Source: Aminobacter carboxidus (GTDB lineage: Bacteria; Pseudomonadota; Alphaproteobacteria; Rhizobiales; Rhizobiaceae). Taken from it: DNA of 64,000 nucleotides. Positions 17,140-25,478 of this stretch are shown piece by piece. The DNA lies in assembly GCF_014863355.1 (NCBI RefSeq), contig NZ_JACZEP010000001.1:992001-1056000 (forward strand), in the 5' to 3' direction. The position numbers were made by a program, and so were the translations under genes. Below the pieces are notes generated by a model, which saw nothing but the letters and a program-made list of their open reading frames with translations, had not been told where the DNA came from and ran no database searches. Position 1 is the stretch's first letter; the number at the start of each line of letters is the position of its first letter.

Positions 17140-17156
17140 TTTAGAACTGTTCAAAA
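17140..17156. promoter_or_regulatory. Irr-type iron control element (ICE) upstream of suf operon
   Basis: TTTAGAACTGTTCAAAA: the left half TTTAGAA is exact and the right half TTCAAAA differs by one base from the palindromic ICE consensus (TTTAGAA-N3-TTCTAAA) bound by the rhizobial haem-responsive regulator Irr. It lies 120 bases before the first suf gene. A second short palindrome CTTCTTAGAAG occurs at 17125-17135. Control of the suf operon by Irr is inferred from site and position. Confidence 0.55.
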
Positions 17157-17275
17157 CTGGGTGGCGAGACCGCCCGTTTGGCAAAGCGGGTAGATAGGAC
17201 GGCTCGCCTTGGAATTTCAAGGAAATTGCGCGTCCCGACACCCAAACGTGATTTGACAGGGCAGATTGAACGGAA

Positions 17276-18439
17276 ATGGCCGGATCGCGCGCCTATCTCG
17301 ACTACAATGCCAGTGCGCCGCTGCTGCCGGCAGCGCACGCGGCTGTGGTTGCGGCGCTCGATGTTGCAGCCAACCCATCGTCGGTTCACAGCGAGGGCAG
17401 GGCAGCCCGCAAGATCATCGAGGATGCCAGGCGCGACGTCGCCGCCTTCGTCGGCGCCAAGGCTGAGCATGTCGTCTTTACCTCGGGCGCTACCGAAGCA
17501 GCGACCACGCTGCTTTCGCCCGAATGGCGCATGGGCCGCGGTGCTGTGCGCATGTCCAGGCTCTATGTTACCGAGGCAGATCATCCGTGTCTGCTGAACG
17601 GCGGCCGTTTCCCGGCTGAGCGGGTCACTAGGCTTGGTGTCGATGGCAACGGGATCATCGATCTCGCCGCCCTGGAAACAGCGCTCGCGACCCACGACAA
17701 GTCCGATGGCCTGCCGCTGGTGGCGATCCATGCCGCCAACAACGAGACTGGCGTCATCCAGCCCGTCCGCGACATCGCCAGGCTGGTGAAGGCGGCGGGC
17801 GGTGTGCTCGTGCTCGACGCGGTCCAGGCTGCAGGGCGCATTCCTCTCGACATGTCAGAGGGTTATGCCGACTATCTGATTCTCTCTTCGCACAAGATCG
17901 GCGGACCCAAAGGCGCGGGAGCGATCGTCGCCACTGCCGACCTGATGATGCCCGCGCCGCTGGTCACTGGCGGTGGCCAGGAAAAGGGCCATCGTGGTGG
18001 CACTGAGAACCTGCCGGCGATTGCAGGATTTGGCGCTGCGGCGCGCGACACTCTGGCCGGATTGGCCGCGATCGACGCGGTTCGCACCATGCGTGACCGC
18101 ATCGAAAACACGATCATGCGGCTCGTTCCCGATGCGGAAATCTTCGGAAAGGCAGCCGAACGGCTTGCCAATACGACATTCTTCGCTATTCCGGGCGTCA
18201 AGGCCGAGACGGCACAGATCGCCTTCGATCTCGCGGGCGTAGCACTCTCGGCCGGATCCGCGTGTTCGTCGGGCAAGGTCGGTCCCAGCCATGTGCTGAA
18301 GGCGATGGGCTTTGCCGACAATCTCGGCGCGCTGCGCGTGTCGATCGGCCGGAACACGGCCGAGGCGGACGTTGAGAAATTCGAGACGGCTCTTGCAGCG
18401 CTTCTTTCGCGCCGCGCGGACCGTACGAAAGCCGCCTGA
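17276..18439 (+). CDS. Cysteine desulfurase, NifS/IscS-type, first gene of suf operon
   Basis: 387-residue PLP enzyme that takes sulfur from cysteine as a persulfide for cluster assembly. It has AYLDYNASAPLLP (residues 6-18), the PLP lysine K207 in LSSHKIGGPKGAGA, RGGTENLPAIAGF at 241-253 and the persulfide cysteine C330 in SAGSACSSGKVGPSH, the group I (IscS/NifS) loop. The operon also encodes a SufS-type desulfurase, so two classes sit together. The ATG at 17276 gives the usual N-terminus. It is followed by sufB after 171 bases. This region holds a possible Irr box upstream, pointing to iron regulation. Confidence 0.95.
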   Translation: MAGSRAYLDYNASAPLLPAAHAAVVAALDVAANPSSVHSEGRAARKIIEDARRDVAAFVGAKAEHVVFTSGATEAATTLLSPEWRMGRGAVRMSRLYVTEADHPCLLNGGRFPAERVTRLGVDGNGIIDLAALETALATHDKSDGLPLVAIHAANNETGVIQPVRDIARLVKAAGGVLVLDAVQAAGRIPLDMSEGYADYLILSSHKIGGPKGAGAIVATADLMMPAPLVTGGGQEKGHRGGTENLPAIAGFGAAARDTLAGLAAIDAVRTMRDRIENTIMRLVPDAEIFGKAAERLANTTFFAIPGVKAETAQIAFDLAGVALSAGSACSSGKVGPSHVLKAMGFADNLGALRVSIGRNTAEADVEKFETALAALLSRRADRTKAA

Positions 18440-18610
18440 TCGGCGGGAAATTTGGCCCAAGGGCCGGTGAACGGGTGTGTCAGGGGCGCTGAAGGCGTTC
18501 TTCCGGGTGAATTCCCGGCAAAAGCACACTATATGGAACTTACGCCGCTCCAGCGGTGCCATAGTTTGAAAACTGTCGGGCCTTGACCCCGGCGTGGATG
18601 GAGAACGCTT

Positions 18611-20140
18611 ATGCCTGCTGTGCAGGAAACGATCGAGCAGGTCCGCAAGATCGACGTCGACCAATACAAGTACGGCTTCGAATCGTTCATCGAGATGGAC
18701 AAGGCCCCCAAGGGCCTGAGCGAAGACATTGTCCGCTTCATCTCGGCCAAGAAGGGCGAACCGGAATGGATGCTCGAATGGCGTCTCGGTGCCTATCGCC
18801 GTTGGCTGACGCTTGAAGAGCCGAACTGGGCGCGCGTCGACTATCCCAAGATCGACTTCCAGGACATCTACTTCTACGCCGCTCCCAAGAGCACGCCCGG
18901 ACCGACCTCGCTCGACGAAGTCGATCCCGAGATCCTGAAGGTCTACGAAAAGCTCGGCATTCCGCTCCGCGAGCAGGAAATTCTTGCCGGCGTGCAGAAG
19001 CAAGCGGCTCCGATCGACGGCCTGTCGGACGAAGAGGCTGGCGACAATGTCTACAAATCGGGCCGTGTCGCTGTCGACGCCGTGTTCGATTCGGTGTCCG
19101 TCGTCACCACCTTCAAGGATGAGCTGGCCAAGGCCGGCGTCATCTTCTGCTCGATCTCGGAAGCCATCCGCGAGCATCCCGAACTGGTGAAGAAGTATCT
19201 CGGCACCGTCGTGCCGACCTCCGACAACTACTATGCGACGCTGAACTCGGCCGTCTTTACCGACGGTTCGTTCGTCTACGTGCCCAAGGGCGTGCGTTGC
19301 CCGATGGAGTTGTCGACCTACTTCCGCATCAACGAGAAGAACACCGGCCAGTTCGAACGCACGCTGATCATCGCCGAGGAAGGCGCCTACGTCTCTTATC
19401 TCGAGGGCTGCACAGCACCCCAGCGCGACGAAAACCAGCTTCACGCCGCAGTCGTCGAGCTCGTGGCCCTCGACGATGCCGAGATCAAGTACTCGACCGT
19501 CCAGAACTGGTACCCGGGCGATGCCCAGGGCAAGGGCGGCATCTACAACTTCGTCACCAAGCGCGGCGACTGCCGTGGCGACCGCTCGAAGATCTCGTGG
19601 ACCCAGGTTGAAACCGGTTCGGCCATCACCTGGAAGTATCCGTCCTGCATCTTGCGCGGCGACGACAGCCGTGGCGAGTTCTATTCGATCGCGGTTTCGA
19701 ACGGCTACCAGCAGGTCGATAGCGGCACCAAGATGATCCACCTCGGCAAGAACACGTCGAGCCGCATCATCTCCAAGGGCATCGCCGCAGGCTTTTCGCA
19801 GAACACCTATCGCGGCCAGGTCTCGGCCCACCGCAAGGCGACCAATGCGCGCAACTTCACCCAGTGCGACTCGTTGCTGATCGGCAACCAATGCGGCGCG
19901 CATACCGTGCCCTATATCGAGGCCAAGAACTCGTCGGCGCAGTTCGAGCACGAGGCGACCACCTCGAAGATCTCCGACGACCAGAAGTTCTACGTCATGC
20001 AGCGCGGAATTCCCGAAGAGGAAGCGATCGCGCTGATCGTCAACGGCTTTGTCAAGGAAGTCATCCAGGAACTGCCGATGGAGTTCGCCGTCGAGGCGCA
20101 GAAGCTCATTGGCATCAGCCTTGAAGGAAGCGTTGGCTGA
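18611..20140 (+). CDS. sufB: Fe-S cluster scaffold subunit SufB
   Basis: 509-residue subunit of the SufBC2D scaffold, slightly longer than the E. coli protein. Typical stretches are [40 protein letters not shown] and [17 protein letters not shown]. Near the C-terminus [20 protein letters not shown] and [20 protein letters not shown] are conserved. The ATG at 18611 has GGAGAA upstream. Its stop TGA overlaps the ATG of a 53-residue ORF (TGATG). The gene works with sufC and sufD to build clusters in the cytoplasm. The 171 bases before it carry a small hairpin (CCGGG-TGAATT-CCCGG near 18505) but no gene. Confidence 0.98.
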   Translation: MPAVQETIEQVRKIDVDQYKYGFESFIEMDKAPKGLSEDIVRFISAKKGEPEWMLEWRLGAYRRWLTLEEPNWARVDYPKIDFQDIYFYAAPKSTPGPTSLDEVDPEILKVYEKLGIPLREQEILAGVQKQAAPIDGLSDEEAGDNVYKSGRVAVDAVFDSVSVVTTFKDELAKAGVIFCSISEAIREHPELVKKYLGTVVPTSDNYYATLNSAVFTDGSFVYVPKGVRCPMELSTYFRINEKNTGQFERTLIIAEEGAYVSYLEGCTAPQRDENQLHAAVVELVALDDAEIKYSTVQNWYPGDAQGKGGIYNFVTKRGDCRGDRSKISWTQVETGSAITWKYPSCILRGDDSRGEFYSIAVSNGYQQVDSGTKMIHLGKNTSSRIISKGIAAGFSQNTYRGQVSAHRKATNARNFTQCDSLLIGNQCGAHTVPYIEAKNSSAQFEHEATTSKISDDQKFYVMQRGIPEEEAIALIVNGFVKEVIQELPMEFAVEAQKLIGISLEGSVG

Positions 20141-20301
20141 TGGACCCGGTGTCGATGGTCTTTTACGCGGTCGTTTGCGGCGGGCTCGCCGCGACAGCAC
20201 CGTCATTCCAGTCGCGCCCGGCGCGACTGGTTGTCGGGACCATCACCGGCATCATCGCTGCAGCCCTTTTGCCGTTGCTGCGGCGCACATTCGGGATCTG
20301 A
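20140..20301 (+). CDS. Small membrane protein embedded between sufB and sufC
   Basis: 53-residue ORF whose ATG overlaps the sufB stop codon (TGATG), so translation is probably coupled. The sequence starts [20 protein letters not shown] and has a second hydrophobic stretch LVVGTITGIIAAALLPLL with a short basic loop (SRPARL) between them and RRTFGI at the end: a two-helix hairpin membrane protein. No family recognised. Base composition and codon use match the neighbouring suf genes. It could link the soluble SUF machinery to the membrane, or simply fill the gap; nothing in the sequence decides this. Confidence 0.7.
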   Translation: MDPVSMVFYAVVCGGLAATAPSFQSRPARLVVGTITGIIAAALLPLLRRTFGI

Positions 20302-20383
20302 GATCCCGACGTCGCGCCGTCAACGTCAGTGACAGGAATTGCGCCGCCTGCCTCGGCGCCAGAAGTGAAGAAAGCTGAAGAAA

Positions 20384-21139
20384 ATGCTTGAGATCAAGAA
20401 CCTGCATGCCCGTATCGCCGAGAGCGGCACCGAAATCATCCGCGGCCTGAACCTTACGGTGAAAGCCGGCGAAGTCGCTGCCATTATGGGCCCCAACGGC
20501 TCGGGCAAGTCGACGCTGTCCTACATCCTCGCCGGCCGCGACGATTATGAAGTGACCGAGGGCGACATTCTCTACAACGGCGAGTCGATCCTGGAGATGG
20601 ATCCGGCCGAGCGCGCCGCCAAGGGTCTGTTCCTGGCGTTCCAGTATCCGATGGAGATACCCGGCGTTGCCACGATGGAGTTCCTCAAGGTCGCGATGAA
20701 TTCGCAGCGCAAGGCGCGTGGCGAGGAGCCGCTCAAGGTTCCGGATTTCATCAAGCGCGTGAAGGAGGCCGCCGGTACGCTGGAGATGGACTTCAACATG
20801 CTCAAGCGCCCGGTCAATGTCGGCTTCTCCGGCGGCGAGAAGAAGCGCGCCGAGATCCTGCAGATGAAGCTGCTGGAGCCAAAGCTGTGCGTGCTCGACG
20901 AGACCGATTCCGGCCTCGACATCGATGCACTCAAGATCGTCTCCGACGGTGTCAATGCGCTGCGTTCGCCTGACCGCGCCATCATCGTCATCACTCACTA
21001 CCAGCGCCTGCTCGACCACATCGTGCCGGATACGGTGCACGTGCTCTACAAGGGCCAGGTCATCAAGTCGGGCGACAAGTCGCTGGCACTCGAACTCGAA
21101 GAGAACGGCTACGCCGGGATCATCGAAGAGGCGGCTTGA
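20384..21139 (+). CDS. sufC: Fe-S assembly ATPase SufC
   Basis: 251-residue ABC-type ATPase of the SufBC2D complex, soluble in the cytoplasm. Walker A is GPNGSGKST (residues 36-44), the ABC signature is SGGEKKRAEI (about 146-155), and Walker B is LCVLDETDSGLD (about 168-179), with the SufC-typical DETDSGLD. The H-loop is ITHYQRLL. GAAGAAA precedes the ATG at 20384. It is followed after 10 bases by sufD. Confidence 0.98.
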   Translation: MLEIKNLHARIAESGTEIIRGLNLTVKAGEVAAIMGPNGSGKSTLSYILAGRDDYEVTEGDILYNGESILEMDPAERAAKGLFLAFQYPMEIPGVATMEFLKVAMNSQRKARGEEPLKVPDFIKRVKEAAGTLEMDFNMLKRPVNVGFSGGEKKRAEILQMKLLEPKLCVLDETDSGLDIDALKIVSDGVNALRSPDRAIIVITHYQRLLDHIVPDTVHVLYKGQVIKSGDKSLALELEENGYAGIIEEAA

Positions 21140-21149
21140 GGTGTCGACG

Positions 21150-22415
21150 ATGAACATGCGTGCTGAAATACAGCGTACCCCGGCGGAGGCGGCGATCATC
21201 GACGCCTTCGGCGAGCGGCTTTCGCTCCTGCCCGGCGATGGCGCGGTCATGGTCAAGCGCGACGATGCGATCGAGCAGATCAAGGCCGGCCTGCCGACCC
21301 GCCGCGTCGAATCCTGGCATTACACCGACCTGCGTCGCCTTCTCGCCTCCGTGCCCGCCTTCGATGCCAGTGCCGCCGCCAAGACCATAGCGCCTCTGCT
21401 TGAAGGCTCGAGCCTGCTGTCGATCGTCAACGGTGTGTCGGCTGCAACGCCTTCCGTCGAAGGTGTCACGTTCCAGCGCCTCGGCGACAAGCTCGTCGAC
21501 GGCAGCTATGCGCCGGCGCTCGTCACCTACGGCAGCGACGACGCTGTCGGCGCGCTCAACACGGCCTTTGTCGCCGACGGCTATTTCGTCGACATCGAAG
21601 ACGGCGCCCAGGTCGAAAAGCCGATCGAGCTGCAGAACATCCAGGCCGGTGGCCAGGTCCATGTCCGCTTGCCGGTTCGCGTCGGCGCTGGCGCCAAGGC
21701 AACCATCGTCGAGCGCCAGACCGGCGAGGGCGCTGGCCTCGTCAGCTCGGTCAGCCAGCTTTTGCTCGGCGATGATGCCGAGGTGCTGTGGCTGATCGTC
21801 CAGGATCAGCCTGAGACTGCGACCCATCTCGCCCAGTTCAAGGCCGAGCTCGGCAAGAACGCCAAGCTGACGCTGTTCGTCATGAACGCCGGCGGCAAGC
21901 TCGTGCGCCAGGAAGTCATCGTCAAGGCAACAGGCGAAGGCGCCGACTTCAAGCTGCGCGGTGTCAACCTGCTCGCCGGCGACTGCCATGTCGACGTCAC
22001 CATGGTGCTCGACCACGCCGTGCCGCATACGTCTTCGACCGAAGTCGTGCGCAACGTCGTCACCGGTCGCGCCAAGGGCGTGTTCCAGGGCCGCATCAAC
22101 GTGCACCAGATCGCCCAGAAGACCGACGCCCGCATGGCCTGCAACACGCTGCTGCTGTCCGACGATGGCGAGTTCTCGACCAAGCCCGAACTCGAAATCT
22201 TCGCCGACGACGTCGCTTGCGGCCACGGCGCGACAGTTACCGAGATCGACCGCAACCATCTGTTCTATCTGATGGCGCGCGGCATCGACGAAAAGTCCGC
22301 CCGCGGCCTTCTCGTCCGGGCGTTCCTGGCCGAGGTCATCGAGGAGCTTGAGGACGAGACAGTCGTCGAGCCGCTGGAAGAGCTGCTTAACAGCTGGTTT
22401 GCGGCGCACGCCTGA
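21150..22415 (+). CDS. sufD: Fe-S cluster assembly protein SufD
   Basis: 421-residue partner of SufB in the scaffold. The N-terminal region has PTRRVESWHYTDLRRLL (about residues 47-63), typical of SufD, and the C-terminal half is the beta-helix core with NVVTGRAKGVFQGRINVHQI, DARMACNTLLLSDDGEF and FADDVACGHGATVTEID. The ATG at 21150 follows GAGGTG; the frame runs upstream through sufC in another phase, so the longer ORF is not real. It ends before a rhizobial hairpin repeat and sufS. Confidence 0.97.
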   Translation: MNMRAEIQRTPAEAAIIDAFGERLSLLPGDGAVMVKRDDAIEQIKAGLPTRRVESWHYTDLRRLLASVPAFDASAAAKTIAPLLEGSSLLSIVNGVSAATPSVEGVTFQRLGDKLVDGSYAPALVTYGSDDAVGALNTAFVADGYFVDIEDGAQVEKPIELQNIQAGGQVHVRLPVRVGAGAKATIVERQTGEGAGLVSSVSQLLLGDDAEVLWLIVQDQPETATHLAQFKAELGKNAKLTLFVMNAGGKLVRQEVIVKATGEGADFKLRGVNLLAGDCHVDVTMVLDHAVPHTSSTEVVRNVVTGRAKGVFQGRINVHQIAQKTDARMACNTLLLSDDGEFSTKPELEIFADDVACGHGATVTEIDRNHLFYLMARGIDEKSARGLLVRAFLAEVIEELEDETVVEPLEELLNSWFAAHA

Positions 22416-22423
22416 CCGGGATT

Positions 22424-22470
22424 TTCTCCCCGTTCGCGGGGAGAAGCCGCCGACAGGCGAATGAAGGCAT
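22424..22470. repeat. Rhizobial intergenic palindrome between sufD and sufS
   Basis: TTCTCCCCG (22424-22432) and CGGGGAGAA (22437-22445) form a perfect 9-bp stem around TTCG, followed by GCCGCCGACAGGCGAATGAA. This resembles a very common dispersed intergenic element of Mesorhizobium and relatives (TTCTCCCCG-TTC-CGGGGAGAA plus GCCGGCAGGCGGATGA). It sits inside the operon and may fold in the mRNA. Confidence 0.7.
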
Positions 22471-22482
22471 GGGAATTTGTTG

Positions 22483-23724
22483 ATGGATCAGAAGGTCGAA
22501 GACAGCACCTATGACGTCGAGGCGATCCGGCGCGACTTCCCGATTCTGTCGCGCGAGGTCTACGGCAAGCCGCTCGTCTATCTCGACAACGGCGCCTCGG
22601 CCCAGAAGCCGCAGGTGGTCATCGACACCATCGCCAACGCCTATTCCAACGAATATGCCAACGTCCACCGCGGCCTGCATTTCCTGTCCAATGCCGCGAC
22701 CGACGCTTATGAAAAGGCGCGCGAGAGCGTGCGCCGCTTCCTCAACGCCCCTGATGTCGACCAAATCGTCTTCACCTCCAACGCCACGTCTGCGATCAAC
22801 ACCGTCGCCTACGGCTACGGCATGCCAAGTATCGGCGAGGGCGACGAGATCGTGCTGTCGATCATGGAGCACCACTCCAACATCGTGCCGTGGCATTTCA
22901 TCCGGGAGCGCCAGGGCGCCAAGCTCGTGTGGGTGCCGGTCGATGACCTCGGCACCTTCCACATCGAGGAATTCGAGAGTCGCCTGACCGACCGCACCAA
23001 GCTGGTCGCGATCACCCATATGTCGAACGCACTCGGCACGGTGACGCCGATCAAGGAGATCTGCCGTGTTGCGCATGCGCGCGGCATCCCCGTTCTGGTC
23101 GACGGCAGCCAGAGTGCGGTCCACATGCCCATCGACGTGCAGGACCTCGACTGCGATTTCTTCGTCATGACCGGCCACAAGCTCTACGGCCCCTCTGGTG
23201 TCGGCGTGCTCTACGGCAAGCGCGAACTGCTCGAGCGCATGCGCCCGTTCCAGGGTGGCGGCGAGATGATCGTCGAGGTGACCGAAGACATCGTCACCTA
23301 CAACGAGCCGCCGCACCGCTTCGAAGCCGGCACGCCGCCGATCGTCCAGGCGATCGGCCTGGGTGCAGCGCTCGACTACATGGACGGTATCGGCCGCGAG
23401 CGCATCGCCGCCCACGAGGCGATGCTGCGCGACTATGCGCATGAGCGGCTGCGCTCGATCAATTCGCTGCGTATCTTCGGCGATGCGCCCGGTAAGGGCG
23501 CCATCGTTTCCTTCGAGCTGCAGGGCATTCATGCCCACGACGTGTCGATGGTCATCGACCGCCAGGGCGTTGCCGTGCGTGCCGGCACGCACTGCGCCCA
23601 GCCGCTGTTGAAACGCTTCGGCGTAACCTCCACATGCAGGGCGTCGTTCGGCATGTACAATACGAAGGCCGAGATTGACGTTTTGGCCGAAGCGCTTGAA
23701 AAAGCGCGTAAATTCTTCGGGTGA
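22483..23724 (+). CDS. sufS: Cysteine desulfurase SufS
   Basis: 413-residue PLP-dependent group II cysteine desulfurase; it mobilises sulfur from cysteine for the SUF scaffold. N-terminal RRDFPILSREVYGKPLVYLD (16-35), PLP lysine K233 in TGHKLYGPSG, and active cysteine C371 in VRAGTHCAQPLLKRFG. No sufE gene is seen in this window. The ATG at 22483 is chosen, with GGGAA upstream; TTG codons at 22477 and 22480 are in frame. It is followed immediately by the SufT-like gene. Confidence 0.97.
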   Translation: MDQKVEDSTYDVEAIRRDFPILSREVYGKPLVYLDNGASAQKPQVVIDTIANAYSNEYANVHRGLHFLSNAATDAYEKARESVRRFLNAPDVDQIVFTSNATSAINTVAYGYGMPSIGEGDEIVLSIMEHHSNIVPWHFIRERQGAKLVWVPVDDLGTFHIEEFESRLTDRTKLVAITHMSNALGTVTPIKEICRVAHARGIPVLVDGSQSAVHMPIDVQDLDCDFFVMTGHKLYGPSGVGVLYGKRELLERMRPFQGGGEMIVEVTEDIVTYNEPPHRFEAGTPPIVQAIGLGAALDYMDGIGRERIAAHEAMLRDYAHERLRSINSLRIFGDAPGKGAIVSFELQGIHAHDVSMVIDRQGVAVRAGTHCAQPLLKRFGVTSTCRASFGMYNTKAEIDVLAEALEKARKFFG

Positions 23725-23729
23725 GCACC

Positions 23730-24128
23730 ATGGAAGACGCTATCGCCGCTACAGTTGACGACACCGCGCCGGATACGGCAGGTAAGGGTATCGTTTCGGC
23801 CTCGGCTATCCCGGCCGACGAGCTTGCGCGGCTGACCGACGACATCGTCTCGGCGCTGAAAACGGTTTATGACCCGGAAATCCCCGCCGACATCTACGAG
23901 CTCGGCCTGATCTACAAGATCGACATCGAAGACGACCGCACCGTCAAGATCGACATGACGCTGACAGCCCCAGGCTGCCCGGTGGCCGGCGAGATGCCTG
24001 GCTGGGTGCAGAACGCCGTCGGCGCTGTCGAAGGTGTGTCGGGCGTCGAGGTTGCCATGACCTTCGATCCGCCATGGACCCCCGACCGAATGTCGGAAGA
24101 GGCCCAGGTCGCGGTCGGCTGGTATTGA
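23730..24128 (+). CDS. sufT: SUF system Fe-S assembly protein, SufT/MIP18 (DUF59) family
   Basis: 132-residue MIP18-family protein, an Fe-S carrier or maturation factor. After a variable acidic N-terminus it shows the family core VYDPEIPADIYELGLIYKID (about residues 48-67) and the cysteine motif TAPGCPVAGEMPGWVQNAV, ending with FDPPWTPDRMS. The ATG at 23730 follows GGTGAG; a GTG at 23721 overlapping the sufS stop is an alternative start that adds three residues. It is part of the suf operon between sufS and sufA. Confidence 0.92.
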   Translation: MEDAIAATVDDTAPDTAGKGIVSASAIPADELARLTDDIVSALKTVYDPEIPADIYELGLIYKIDIEDDRTVKIDMTLTAPGCPVAGEMPGWVQNAVGAVEGVSGVEVAMTFDPPWTPDRMSEEAQVAVGWY

Positions 24129-24180
24129 GCCATCTACGGGTGGTGCTTGCATGGACATGCAATCTTCACCATCTTAGCTT

Positions 24181-24195
24181 GGAATGAATCATTCC
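24181..24195. other. Perfect inverted repeat in sufT-sufA gap
   Basis: GGAATGAATCATTCC: 7-bp arms around one central base, 36 bases before the sufA start. It could be an operator for separate sufA transcription or a minor mRNA structure; no regulator consensus is recognised. Confidence 0.4.
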
Positions 24196-24230
24196 GCGGG
24201 CCTTGAACCCGGCGACGAATGGAGACTGGA

Positions 24231-24617
24231 ATGGGACGTTTCGCCGTCATCACGATGACCGACAGGGCCGCAGAGCGCGTGCGCGAGATCATGGCCACGC
24301 GCGAAAACGCGCAAGGCATCCGCCTCGGCATCAAGAAAGGCGGCTGCGCCGGCATGGAATACACGGTCGATCTGGTGGCCGAGCCGAACCCCAAGGACGA
24401 CCATATCGAGCGCGACGGCGCCCATGTCTATGTCGCGCCGGAAGCGGCTTTGTTCCTCTTCGGCACCCAGATGGACTTTGAAACCACGACTTTGCGCACC
24501 GGCTTCACCTTCTCCAACCCGAACCAGAGTTCGGCATGTGGTTGCGGTGAATCGGTCGAACTGAAGCCTGCCGACCTCAAAGCCCTGGCCGAGGCGCGCG
24601 CGCAAAGCGCAGTGTAG
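24231..24617 (+). CDS. sufA: A-type Fe-S carrier protein SufA/IscA
   Basis: 128-residue HesB/IscA-family carrier transferring Fe-S clusters to apoproteins. The three conserved cysteines are present: one in KKGGCAGMEY and the C-terminal pair in SACGCGES. The remaining core has IRLGIKKGGC and MDFETTTLRTGFTFSNPNQS. The ATG at 24231 has GGAG six bases upstream; an earlier in-frame ATG at 24219 lacks a clear site. It closes the suf operon. Confidence 0.95.
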   Translation: MGRFAVITMTDRAAERVREIMATRENAQGIRLGIKKGGCAGMEYTVDLVAEPNPKDDHIERDGAHVYVAPEAALFLFGTQMDFETTTLRTGFTFSNPNQSSACGCGESVELKPADLKALAEARAQSAV

Positions 24618-24626
24618 CTGCTCCTG

Positions 24627-25145
24627 ATGAGCGCCGAAGCGTATCGCTGGCGGTGCTCATGTTGCGGCGAAGATCATGTCGGCCTGCCGATGGACATGAT
24701 GTTCGGCGAGCCCGTCGATTGGGACGCGCTCGACGATGCCACGCGGGCCGCGTCGAGCCTCGACGACGATTTCTGCGAGGTGCGCTATTCGACCGGTGAG
24801 GTCGACCGCTTCATTCGCTGCCTTCTGCCTTTTGTCGTGCCGAGAATGTCCGCCGAATTCCGCTTGGGCGTCTGGATGTCGGTGTCGGAGCGCAGTTGGG
24901 ATATCTACCGCGCGGGTTTTGTGTCAGGCGTCTATGCCGAAGGCGGCTGTTTCGGTTATCTCATGCACGACGTTCCAGAATATCCTGGAACCATATACTT
25001 CAATGCCGATGTCCGGTTTCAACCCGACGGGCTTCGGCCACGCGTGGCGCTGCACGAGACCGATCACCCCTTGTTCGTCGCCCAGCGCGACGGGATCGAA
25101 CCGGCCCAGATCGAGCGCTGGGCAGCAATGATGCATGGCGGATAG
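24627..25145 (+). CDS. DUF2199 domain protein
   Basis: 172-residue cytoplasmic protein of uncharacterised family DUF2199. It begins with a zinc-ribbon-like CSCCGEDHVGLPMD (residues 10-23), typical of the family, and continues with RYSTGEVDRFIRCLLPF and a C-terminal ETDHPLFVAQRDGI. It lies 9 bases behind sufA in the same direction without a strong ribosome-binding site, so it may ride on the suf transcript. Function unknown. Confidence 0.85.
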   Translation: MSAEAYRWRCSCCGEDHVGLPMDMMFGEPVDWDALDDATRAASSLDDDFCEVRYSTGEVDRFIRCLLPFVVPRMSAEFRLGVWMSVSERSWDIYRAGFVSGVYAEGGCFGYLMHDVPEYPGTIYFNADVRFQPDGLRPRVALHETDHPLFVAQRDGIEPAQIERWAAMMHGG

Positions 25146-25160
25146 GGTGAGGATAAGCCA

Positions 25161-25475
25161 ATGAGCGACGACGCCATTCGCGAGGCCTTCTCCGGCCTCG
25201 GCGAGGTCACCATCCGCAAGATGTTCGGCGGCAAGGGCATCTACCATGACGGCCTTATCGTCGGCGTTGAGGTGCGCGGCGAAATCCTGCTCAAGGCCGA
25301 TGCGGTGAGCGCGCCCGATTTCGAGGCTTCAGGCGCGAAGCGTTGGACCGATGCCGGCGGCCGGCCGGTGAACATGCCCTATTGGACCATTCCCGAAAGC
25401 GCCGTCGACGACCCGGACGAGCTCGCCGTGTGGACGCTCAAGGCCTATGAGGCGGCACTTCGTACCAGGAAGTAG
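25161..25475 (+). CDS. TfoX/Sxy family protein (N-terminal domain)
   Basis: 104-residue protein with the TfoX_N fold: SGLGEVTIRKMFGGKGIYHD near residues 11-30 and MPYWTIPESAVDDPDEL near the end. TfoX/Sxy regulates competence in gammaproteobacteria, but the short single-domain rhizobial versions have no known role. GAGGATAAG precedes the ATG. It follows the DUF2199 gene by 15 bases. A second TfoX-like gene occurs at 35975-36295. Confidence 0.88.
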   Translation: MSDDAIREAFSGLGEVTIRKMFGGKGIYHDGLIVGVEVRGEILLKADAVSAPDFEASGAKRWTDAGGRPVNMPYWTIPESAVDDPDELAVWTLKAYEAALRTRK

Positions 25476-25478
25476 CCC

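Noticed and set aside
18461-18610. 17-residue ORF before sufB (ATG near 18532)
   Set aside because: No ribosome-binding site and no notable composition.
17855-20206. 783-residue minus-strand ORF across the cysteine desulfurase and sufB
   Set aside because: Antisense shadow of two well-supported genes; composition is that of reversed GC-rich coding sequence.
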